Assembly (NCBI GenBank): GCA_018806915.1
Contig: JAGKQI010000095.1
Coordinates: forward strand, 248,001-312,000
Reading direction: 5' to 3'
Length of the DNA: 64,000 nt
Origin: Phytophthora colocasiae
Lineage: Eukaryota; Oomycota; Peronosporomycetes; Peronosporales; Peronosporaceae
In this document: positions 1 through 10,300 of the stretch, piece after piece
How positions within the stretch are numbered: the first letter of the stretch is position 1
How the letters are laid out: each line of letters starts with the position of its first letter
Notes under the pieces: generated by a model
The model's database searches: none
The model's input: only the letters and a program-made list of their open reading frames with translations
Told to the model about the DNA's origin: nothing
Made by a program: the position numbers and the translations under genes

Positions 1-1697
1 GAATTTGTGTGAGAGTGAGGGTTCCTTGCGTAGACCGTCGGATGTCCTTCTGGTCCTCACAGGAGCGCTTGAGAGTCGAACGTTTTCCGGTGAACACTTG
101 TGTACGCCGGAGATTTCTGAAGTCAGAAGAGAGATTAATACAATGGGAAGTCCAGTCACTAGACTTCCGATATAACCGCAATATAGAGTTCCGATATACA
201 AATATGTAGCTGCTCTTATTCTTTCCTGGCCCTTGAGCAGTGGGCTAGTTCTCCAGGTCAACTAGGGAATGTTCACCAGACACCTGGTCTGTCTGGTAAT
301 CCCGTAACTTCGCGCACCAATATATAGAGGGAAAATAAACCAATACACTATCAGTTATATAACAGTCTACCAAGCGTCTTGAGAGCGACTGTCTAGCTCC
401 CAAAACCTGTCCAAACGTACAATATGAAATGGGCTACCGTTAGAGACAAGACAAACGACCCAACTAGGAAATGGAATAGGTGGGTCCTCTCAGGTCTCTA
501 CGTTACGCTGATCTCCACCTAACGGGGCTTGATAGGTGAGAGATCACACGACTCAAAGCTTTGTCGTGGCCTTACACTTTCCAATGAACCGACGAATCGA
601 CTTTGGGGTTATAACGCAAATTGAACTCGGGGGTACCGATCAAATTGAACTCTGGTTATCTATCTCGTATCTCTCTGTCTTCTATCTTCCATATTCTCAT
701 ATACACTTGGTCTCAGTATAACTCAGGAACTTTCACTTGGGCTCACTATGGTAGTCGATGCTGCCGATCTTGTCGAGTCGACACTTAATGATGTCATTAC
801 AGGGATGAGCAGGTTGCGTTTCACTTGATTGCGTGAGGTCGTGTTGGGTACACTTGGTTTTAGTATGGGGTGGACTTCAGAGTGTCAGAGTCTGGTATCC
901 TGTTCATCAGGGTCTGGAATCATGTGCGTCGGAGACATGTTCATCGGAACCATGTACTCCGGAATCATGTACATCAGAGTTGTAATACCAGAGTCGTAAC
1001 ACTTGGGTCTGATCATCGGAGTCTTTGTACGTCGGAGTCTGTTCATCGGAAACTGGCAATGTCTGGAATATTGCTTATATAAGCCGGACACATCAGACTT
1101 GTGTTGCCAGAACCATGTTCGTCAGACTCATGTACGTCGGACTTCATGTACGTCGGACTCATGTACGTCAGACTTCATGGTGTGATATCCATGCGTGATA
1201 TGAGAAATCCATGAGTGTTTTCAGGGTGCGGAGCACGTATGTTACAACGCACGAAGTCCAGTTGGGATATGCGCGGGGTGCGCTACGTCCGGTGCGCGAT
1301 ACTTGGTATCTTGTGGGTATAACTGTATTCCTTGAACCATCATCGTCACACAGGACGGCAACGGGATGAGGTCTCTCAGAGATACATTCTTCTGAGAGAC
1401 TTTCTGCCAACATTTAGGCACTCATCGTCGGGGAAAGTCCGGCGATCAGACTGAGTGTTGTTGTCTCTCGGAGTTTGTGCACTTTTCCGAGGAACACTTC
1501 TGGTCTATTGGGCCCCTTTGCAGTACAGGTGAAGGTTAATATATATATATAACAGTTTCCTTCCACAGATCCATCATTGTCGCACGGGACATAACCTCGT
1601 CCCACATCCCCCTTTCTCCCATAATCCAGTATATGTCCAATCACATCACAGCGTAACGTCCATATCCACCCGAAAAATCGTAATTAGCAACGTGTCA
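1..1697 (-). repeat. 3' LTR of giant Gypsy copy 1 (partial)
   Basis: It matches 15582-17283 nearly base for base and ends in CA at 1697, directly before the polypurine tract. The first ~170 bp of the LTR lie outside the window. It contains a palindromic TATA-like GCTTATATAAGC (1073-1084), four 15/16-bp minisatellite units (1114-1175), a 10-bp-stem hairpin GTCTCTCAGA...TCTGAGAGAC (1371-1400) and many copies of the TGTWCRYCRGA motif. Small ORFs inside it (for example 870-1082 and 1168-1413) recur only because the LTR recurs and are not taken as genes. Compared with the right LTR it lacks a 7-bp segment near 311. Confidence 0.93.
1114..1175. repeat. LTR minisatellite, four 15/16-bp units
   Basis: Four tandem units of the form CATGTWCGTCRGACT(T), alternating 15 and 16 bp. 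The same array is at 16702-16763 (four units) and is expanded to six units at 59483-59576. Each unit contains one copy of the TGTWCRYCRGA motif found throughout the element. Confidence 0.85.
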
Positions 1698-1711
1698 ACC
1701 GCCCCCATCTG
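1698..1711 (-). promoter_or_regulatory. Polypurine tract of Gypsy copy 1
   Basis: Read on the minus strand this is AGATGGGGGCGGT, immediately upstream of the 3' LTR. Position and purine richness fit the plus-strand primer of an LTR retrotransposon and confirm that the element runs on the minus strand. The second copy has the equivalent AGGAGGGGCGGT at 60104-60115. Confidence 0.75.
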
Positions 1712-1753
1712 GTCATAATTCGTCAGTGCGGAACTTTCTCCAAACTGAGCATC

Positions 1754-4700
1754 ATGGCCAGGCCAGTACGTCAGAGGTCCCGTGAACATAGTGTAGCTGT
1801 GACGCTCTCAAAACTTCCGGGATTTCAGAGTCTCTGGTGTCCTGTCGCTCAATCTGATTCCATCGGACTCAGAAATAGCCAACTGTCGTATCCCACAAAC
1901 GGCCACATCCCGATTTCCTTTCTGACACACACCTCAGAAGAAGATCCAGCAACGATGGGTTCTCCATTGGCTTCTACTAGTGGCAACGCCTCGGGCACTG
2001 GACCCGCTTCGGCATCCACGGCATCGCGAGGTGATGATGGCGGTAATGCCGCGTCATCTGGAGGCAGCTCTAGCGCCCCAGCCTCACAATCGAGCGCGTC
2101 CGCCGCTCCGAAGCAGGGCGTTGATGCTGCTGACGGCGATGAGCACGTGAACATGCCAGACACATCTGTGGCTTCTGCCTCTGCGAATCCTCCTTCTGGC
2201 GTCGCAGTTTCGCTCCCCAGAGGCCCCCACATTCTCTCCACTACTGAGGTCGACAACTTGTTTGCACCTGGGCAACCCTTGCCTTGTGAAGAAGCGTCTG
2301 ATGTCCCTGCAGACTGGGTGGATCCTGAGCCAAAGCCTGAGGGACAACCCTTTCTGGTTGGTGTTCCAGCGCTTGCCGAAGACTTTCGCGTGGGTAACCA
2401 TATAGCGAACATCTATGGTGGGCCCGGTGTTCTGGTGGGCCTCGAGGGCTTCACACCGGCCGACATCTCGGAGCTCGAGCGCGTGATTCCTGACTTCACT
2501 GAAGGTCAAATGCTCGCTCCTCACGTCTCGGGACAGTCGTAATCGCATGAGTCTTGAAGCACACATGGGATCCGTTGACGTCCTCCGGGAATTGGCGGCA
2601 ATCCTCCTGCACCTCCCTCATCAGCGTCTCGTTGAGCGGGTGTACAAGACATCCGGCTATCTGAAGCAGATGGCCGGCGCTCACCGTCGGCTTCGACTTC
2701 AAGTTGAATCCCAGGGCAACACTTCTCTGGTGGACACGGCCGCTATCCAGAACGAGTCTGAAGATCTCAAGCGTCAGTGGGTCTTCAACTGCCAGTATTG
2801 GCGCCATGAAGTGCTGGACGCCCGGCGTACTGCTGGTGAGATCGAAGACCGTGTGAACGCGGAGTCCAAGAACCTCGCTTCGCACTATCAGGACCAGATT
2901 GACGCTCTGGAGTCCGAGAAAGCGGCCTTAGAGGAACGCCTGGCGGACTCTCAAGCGAAGGTCCGTCTGCTGAAGGCTCGCCCCACGACTACAGCCACAG
3001 ACTCCTGGGGTTTCCTGGAGTACTTGTTTGAACACGGGGAGTTGAACGGCAGTTGGGTGCGTCTTCGGGAGCTTCTGGTGAACTTCCAAGAGGGCAAGGC
3101 TCCGCCTAAAGACTGGGACACTATCATCAATGTGACGGCAATGGATCAGCGTAAGGCGGAAATTCCTGACTTTTCCAAGCGTCTAGCGAGAATTCGCTTC
3201 GATCAAGCTGCGGAGGCCAAGAAATCAGCCAAAGTGCTGGATCTGACGGGTGCTGGCAGTGGTGTGAAGGTCTCCGGTGAACATGCGGGTGGCCCCGAGA
3301 AATCAGGCACTCGCCCGGTGAACAAGTCTGGGTCGCCCACCAGGTCGCCCAAATCTCCCGGATCTCCACCACTCAAGCCTAACCGGCCGTCTGGGAAACA
3401 TCGGGTTCGTGTTCCTCAGGATCGCCCCAAGAATTACACGCCTGGAATCGATTCAGTGCGTCCGGCGAACGCCAAGTCTCCGGTGTCCAAGGACGCAGTT
3501 CACACCACGTTACCGGCTGGAGTCGTCTGGGAAGAAGTTCGTCCGGACTTGCGCTTGGCTCTGCTCGCTGGCATCGCTTACGAGACCGCAATGAAGTGGC
3601 TTCGCACGGACAAGCCTGCCCACAGCCTGTTCACGGGGCGCCCCTTGGTACAAATGCTGGTGAGCATGATGTACTGGCGCAAGCTGAATCAGACCCCATG
3701 GACCTCGTACGTCCCAGAGACGTACTACAAGATGGCTGAGGAGGAACTGCGCCGTCTTCAGAAGAATGATGTGGAGCCACCGGTCTGGGAGGCACGTCCC
3801 ATATCCCATCAGTGAGCCTGAGTCCACAGAGGATGACCCTCAGAAGGACCCGGACTTCAAAGAGTCTGGCGAACAAGAATCGGTATCCAGCGACAGTGAG
3901 TCTGACGACGAAAAGTCGAGCGGCAACAGCAATGACTCTGACGACGATGAGTCTGATGGTCATTCGCACGCCGGTAACAAGCGTCCACGGGACTACGAGT
4001 CCAGTGATTCGGATGACTCGGGTCCGATAATCCCCACCAAGAAATCCAAGCGGGGTAGTGTACACGAGGCATCCCGATCCAAGTCAAGCAGTCAGAAGTC
4101 CGGTGGCACCTCCACGTCAAGTCCCAAGAGCAAGAAGTCCGGTGGTTCGCCCAAGTCGAGCTCCAAGGACAAGAAGTCTCAAGACTCTAAGTCGCCTAAG
4201 AGTTCTTCGGGCAAGCGACCTTCTGGCAAACTCCGGAAGTCAAGTCTGGTGTCCAAGTCGTACAAGTCGCTGACACCAAAGGAATTGCTGACAATCGAGG
4301 CCCCGGACACACATTGTTCGTCGTGGCTGTACTACGGTATCCCGGTCCAGCCGACGAGTGACACCAAGACTGCTATCGGGCAGACTCCTGGGTTCCCGGA
4401 CTTCGAGCCCCACAGACACAGTCTGGCACGCCTGAAGAAACGCTGGAATTCCAAGAAATACCAAGCTCTGCTGGACGAAGTGCCAGCGCCCTGGGACGTC
4501 ATGTACCAGAACCGTCGGACCGAGCTGTACTTTCACCGGCGTGAAGACCTCTGTCCCTTGGTTCAGGCGGACATCGAAGAACTCGCATCTCTCATGCGCA
4601 AGCACGCTCAAGCGCTGTGGGAACGCACTCACTGGGTGATCATGGATCCCGATGATGACCTGCTGTCCGGTTAACAGCACAAGGAACGTGGGCTCCGACG

Positions 4701-5034
4701 TGCATCCCTACTGCGCCAATATCGAGGGACAGTGTCCAAGATTCTGAAGCACAAGGATTTCCCGGAGACGCTCATGTTCGAGCCTGGTATCTGGAAGGTC
4801 CCGGACAAATATTGCCCATGGATCTGGCAGGACCCACGTGCGCGTGACATCGGAGGTCCCAAGTGCCTGAGCTTGCGCAAGCAACTCGAAGCTATCGACT
4901 CAGCGGAACCGGCGCGCACGCAGTGGGCCACAGCGTCTGCCGACAAGGACTGGATGCAATACGTGCCATCCGACCTCCGGAAAGAAGCTCTGACGCCCGC
5001 TGAACGCGCCGAAAATCCTGTCTCTCTGAAGTAA
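1754..5034 (+). pseudogene. Antisense gene of the giant Gypsy, broken copy
   Basis: This plus-strand reading frame runs against gag-pol and starts 56 bp inside the LTR boundary with ATGGCCAGG. It corresponds to the intact 1,095-codon gene at 60159-63446. Here it is broken into four open pieces: 1754-2542, 2547-3815, 3766-4674 and 4732-5034. The lesions seen are a frame change near 2525-2545, loss of roughly ten bases at about 3792 relative to the intact copy, and a GAA-to-TAA stop at 4672-4674. The pieces keep the same domains: Ser/Ala-rich N-terminus, a conserved globular stretch, a coiled coil, an acidic-Ser/Lys-rich region and a conserved Trp-rich C-terminus. No known family was recognised. 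Its downstream end faces the integrase/chromodomain gene tail to tail. Confidence 0.8.
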
Positions 5035-5418
5035 GTACGCCAGAAGTCTGGTGTACTCTTCACGACATCTCCGGGGAACTACACTTCTTCTTCCAGAACA
5101 ACTTAGTCGTCTGCATATCGTAGCGTAGTAACAATTCCAAATATAGTTCCCCGACGACCTTCTCCTTTAACATCCTCATATGTCGTTCAGTAATCTTCTT
5201 CTCATAGCATCATCATAATCCACTCGTAAAATTCCATCATACACACACAACCACAAAATCATCTCCGTACAAATTCACATAACAATCACCATCTCTGGGA
5301 GTCACGTATCCCCGAAATCACATTTCCGAAAGACATGTCTCTCAGACGCCTCGTCTCTGAAATACATCGTCTGGTGAACAATGATGTTCACCAGAGTTCT
5401 CAGAATAAGTTTCAGAGC
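5035..5418. other. Convergent intergenic spacer with perfect hairpin
   Basis: This is the tail-to-tail spacer between the antisense gene and the chromodomain gene. It holds a perfect 11-bp-stem hairpin, TCTGGTGAACA (5370-5380) with TGTTCACCAGA (5385-5395), loop ATGA, whose arms are copies of the element-wide motif. The antisense gene's last codons overlap a good intron donor (GTAAGT at about 5030) followed by a pyrimidine-rich CAG acceptor about 65 bp on, so the real C-terminus may be spliced. No gene is supported in the spacer. Confidence 0.6.
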
Positions 5419-7251
5419 TTAAACTCTGGGGTGATCGTCTCCAGCTTGCATTGCTTGGAAACGAGCTCGCGCTCGTGCGCTCTGATTAAACTCATACAAC
5501 AAAGCGCCACAGTTCAGCTTTGACAAGGGTAGCCACTCTGTCTCGTCGTACCCCTTCCACTTGACCAGGTACTCGCGAAGTCTCTTGGAGGTCCTGGTAC
5601 GTTTACTCCACGGAGTGTCTAGTATCTTTTCCACTTCGTATTCATCGTTCTCGGTGTCGGGCTCCCAGCTGTCTTCTGGCAACAGCGCTGCATCAAAGTC
5701 ATCATCCTCATGGACATCGAGTTCCACAGTCAGTCTTCTGGGAAACAAGGCTCTCGGTTTCAAGCGACTTATATGAACCCAAGGGTTCACCCGATACCCG
5801 GTGTCCTCGACCTTCAGTTTCACACGAAAATCATCCAACATCTCTTCAATCCGGAAAGGACCATGCCACATGTGTGCGAGTTTTCGACTCAACCCCGTTT
5901 GTACCTTGGGGATGTATAGCCACACGGCATCACCGACGGCAAATCCGGACTACAGACGTTCCGACAACTCCTTCCACTTTCGGGTCTGTTCCTCAGAACG
6001 CTCCCGCTTGGCCTTCTTCTGAAGTTCTTCAGCACAGGCTTGAGCGTAGCTGTAATCTCGTTGCATCTTCCGACGCCACTCATAAGCAGTGCGCTCTTGT
6101 ACACCAGAAGGCTTTGGACCAAGCATCGCGGACACAGTCCCATGAGCATCCCATCCGTGCACCAGGAAGAAAGGTGTTTCCAGACGGGTTGCATCAAAGG
6201 AAGTGTTCAACGCGAACATCAGACGTTCGGCGTGGTCATCCCAGTCACTTTGATCAGCTTCGGCGATGTAGGCCTTGATGGCGCGCACGACCGTCTGAAC
6301 AGACCGCTCTTGCTGGCCGTTCGCCTGGGGACGGTACGCCAGAGTCGCTCGCTGTCTGCTTCCCAGGAGGTCCCGGAAACACCTGAACACTTCACTCATG
6401 AACCGAGGGTCTTGATCATGGCGTATCAGGGAACTAGCTCCGAAGTTCCGGAAGACACGTTCCTCGTAGGCCTCAGCGACATCTTGGGCTGTAGTAATAC
6501 TCATAGGCTTGCACATCACATAGCCTGAGAACATGTCTTGGAACAACAGCAGGAACGTGTTGCCTCTGGCAGACTTTGGCATGTGCGTCACGAAATCCAT
6601 GGACACCACTTCAAAAGGTCGACTAGGCTCGATGTTGCCTGGCGACGGTCCAGGATTCGGGGGACGCCCCTTGCCGCTGGCACAGTCCATACACTCCTTG
6701 ACGAACCTTTCCACATCAGCGTACATACCAATCCAGTAGAACTCGGAGCTCAGCTTCTCGAACGTACGCTTGATTCCCTGGTGAGCACCCTGGTAATCCC
6801 CATGAGCATAGTGCAGCATATCAGCATGCAAGTCTCTGGGAACTACAAGCCTGAGTTCATCGACCATGTCTCTCGGACGTTCCCTGGTAGCACGGCTGAG
6901 GCGGTACAAAACGTTTCTGGAATCCATGACGAAATCATCGGCAATCCTGGCAAGCTTCCTTACTCGGGGTCGTGGTAGATCTCCCACGTCACCCTTAAGG
7001 AACTTGATGAGTTCTGCCAGATGAACATCTTGAGTCTGGTGAGCCTTGGTCCGCCGCCAGCGTTCTTCCTGAAACTCCAATGGGCCCATGGGTTCACGAG
7101 CTTCTGCATCGTCCGGTAGGTTTACTTCTTCCTGATTGCGTGCACGAGTGATGACAGCAAGTACTTTGGCAGCGTGAGGCAGGGGCGCAGACTCTGGCCC
7201 TGGGTCATTCATCTTCGGTGTATAATCGTGTTCACCAGAGGTGAACATCAT
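5419..7251 (-). pseudogene. Gypsy integrase with C-terminal chromodomain, one in-frame TAG
   Basis: This is the integrase of the giant Gypsy, which joins retroelement cDNA to the host chromosome in the nucleus. From ATG 7251 the protein shows an HHCC zinc-binding region (His near 150 and 157, Cys 187 and 190) and a D219, D279, E315 catalytic triad in MDF, HDQD and GQQE contexts. After residue 433 there is a TAG (5950-5952), but the same frame continues coherently through the GPFRIEEML-type C-terminal domain into a chromodomain (EVEKILD, EYLVKWKGY, TEWLPL). The stop could be a mutated CAG or a readthrough site. Upstream, pol ends in another frame with about 39 coherent codons after its TAG, so one frameshift separates pol and integrase. 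The chromodomain suggests targeting to modified chromatin. Confidence 0.9.
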
Positions 7252-7351
7252 CCGGAGTTTCAGAAGGCATCCCTTCGGGAGGCTTCATCAACTTCTCTGG
7301 GATCTTGGACACCAGTTTCAGATGAGTCAGTTCATCAGGGTCTTGGACCTG

Positions 7352-10300
7352 CTAGGACTCACCAAGAACGAGAGTCTTGGACGTCAAATAATCCGCTGCT
7401 TGGTTGAACTCACGCTTCACGTGCACTAACCTCAGAGACTGAAACCTGCTCTTCAGAGACTCAAACTCGGCCAATTTCCGCTGCAGATTCGGCTGATTGC
7501 AATTGATCAGACCTTGAGCTTGCTGGATAGCGATACGGGAGTCTCCGACAACCACCAAGTCTCGGATACCACGTTCCAAAGCCAACTTCAATCCATTGAT
7601 CAAACCACAGTATTCTGAGTCATTCACTGCGACGTCTTTCAGAGCGAACCTTTGGGCTTCCAGGATATTCCACCCCGGGAGCTCCCAGAGCACACATCCG
7701 CAGCTTCCCAGGCGAGTGGACGTCTTGGCGGCACCATCAAAACTCAGAACACAACCTCGGTAGTCAGCCTCTAGCATCTCCACGCTAATGGGCGCTGGTG
7801 TTTTGACTCGCCCCTTGACGGGGATGAGGTTTTCAGAGACCTCATCGAGGTGTTTACGGGGTGTGATGCCTGCTCCAAGAATAGCCGGGAGACCATCTAT
7901 ATCTCGCTGGATCCTGCGAATCTCCAAGTTCCAATGTGACAACTTCAATCCCCACTTCACGTTCCGACCATCAGCCGAATTGGATGACAGGATCCACTTC
8001 AACACCGAATGTCTGGTGTACACCGTGATCACGGGACTCGTGTTTACCAGAGCCCGAAAGTTCTCCAGAACCCTAAGGATCGATATGACTTCTTTCTCTG
8101 CGATGTGATACCGGAGTTCTGTCTCATTCAGCACACGTCCAGTGAACCGTACGGGGTGTATCACTCCATCGTACTCCTGTCCCAAGACGGCTGAAGCGGC
8201 CCACGGGTTCGCATGAGGTATAATAACAAAGGGTCTGGTGCGATCTGGGTGTCTGAGGAGCGGTGTCGAGACAATCTTGCGCTTCAGGATCTCAAAGGCC
8301 TCCTTCGCTCGAGCCAAATCTCGACCGGCGCGAATCTGTTCATCAGACAACTCGTAGAGCACAGCAGCGATCACCGGTAAGTCTCTGATAAACTTGTTGT
8401 AGTAATTCAGACTTCCCATGAAACTCTGTACTCCCTTGAGTGTCGACGGGAATGGCAATTCTTCCACTCCTTTGACGATCTTCGGCGTGGCTCTTAGTCC
8501 TTCAGCACTGATCTCATGCGATAGATAAGGAATCGTTAACTTCCCGAACTCGCTCTTAGGCAAGCTCACAGAAATGTTCCAGTATCTGAGTCTGAAAAGC
8601 AAGGCGTTCAGGTCCTCACAAAGTTGATCCCAGGTGGGCGCCCCATGAGCAATGTCATCAATATAGGAACTTCGACCGAGTACCGGTCCCATGAAGGACG
8701 GGACTGGGATGTTCCTCTGAAAGACGGTCATTTGGTCGGTGAGCACCGGAACCTCTGGCATGTGTTCATCAGAGTTCTGAAGTTGTTCACCAGGCACCAG
8801 ACCATGTACGTCAGAGTTCTGGGGTCCTAACTGCAGGAATTCCAACACATCAGGATCAACGTCGGCCTCTTCTTCAGGTGACAATCGCACGAACCCCCAC
8901 AGGCAGTTATCCAGCATAGCCTGGTACACCAGAGGGGCGTTCTTCAGACCGAAAGGCATTCTTACCCACTGGAAGTGTCCAAATGGGCAGATGAACGCTG
9001 AGATCAGCCTTGCACGCTCCGTCATTCGAATAGCCCAAAAACCACTCGCCATATCCAGACTCATAAACCACAGTGCTGCCTCAAAATCAATCAACAGATC
9101 GTCTATCAGGGGCAGCGGATAACGCGACAACTGAATAAAACCATTCACCACTCGGTAATCGATGCACATGCGTATATCCACACCATTCTTCTTGAGAACA
9201 ATCACTATTGGTGATGGCCAGGGCGAAGTCAAATACTCGATGAGACCGGTCTCCAGGAGCTTCTTCAGAAGTTCGTATACGTTGATCATCAGGTGAGGGG
9301 CAACGGACCTCGGACGATGGGCAACAGTTTTAGCGTCTCCCACGTCCAAGTCACAGACCACGCCCCTTGCCGGGGCAGGTGCGGCATTGCCGTCTCCCAG
9401 AAAGATTTTCCGGTGATACTTTAAGATATCCCTGAGTTTCTGCTCCATTTCCGGTGTCGTTTTCCCGGGTACTCCGACATCAGCTTTATCGATGTCGCAT
9501 TCAGGAGTCAGATCCTCCAGTTCAGGTAGCATAACCAGCTGATCACGTAATTGAGAGAGCAGCTCTGTTCCTTCCCGTATATAGACACCGGGTTTCAGAT
9601 CCAGTTCTTCATTCGTGACTCGCATGCACCGCTCGTACTCGGCTCGGAGCTTTTCCACAGGGGTGCCTGGTATACTCTGGATTGGGATGTCCCATGAACA
9701 GTCTGTCGGATCCTCATCTCCCATGAACAGTTCACCAGAAACACTCAGGGTGACTTCATCCTCGATAATGTTACTCGGAATTCCAGACGTGGCTCCGGAG
9801 TCTTTCGGAGTCGTTTTATCTGACGACAATTCCAGATCTCCGGCATCCACCCAGTCAGCTGTCTGCGTAGCCACATCCAAAGCGAAACGAACTCGTTTTG
9901 TTCGTGGGACCGAATCAGGCCTCACGAACTGTACTCGAGCATTGTCCAGCCTCGGGCGCTGTAAAATCTCAGTTGGCCACGGGTATACCGGGTGATCCAC
10001 ACACGGAGGTTGAGGTATTAAATCCTCCAAGTCAGCTTCGGCCTTCAGACGTCTCTTCGTTTCTGGTGACGGAGTGTTCTCCAGAATCAAAACTTCCCAG
10101 TCACGGTAGGCTGCAGAGCCTGGCCGTACAAAGCGACCATGTCGTGGGAAAAATCCATACTCCACAATCCTTGCAACGTCAGAGAATTCATTCACCCAAG
10201 TATTCTTGTCAGAGATGTTCACCACGCGCACCGCCACAGGCCATGACCGGGCTGCATAAATCAGCTGAGTCACCCAACGGTTTCCGCGTCCCGCCCACAC

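Noticed and set aside
870..1644. Small ORFs in the LTRs (e.g. 870-1082, 1168-1413, 1414-1644)
   Set aside because: They change or break between LTR copies and are rich in the repeat motif; judged non-coding.
1849..2566. Minus-strand ORFs opposite the antisense gene (1849-2412, 2084-2566 and their copy at 60254-60817)
   Set aside because: Shadows of the plus-strand gene, rich in Ala/Ser from its low-complexity region.
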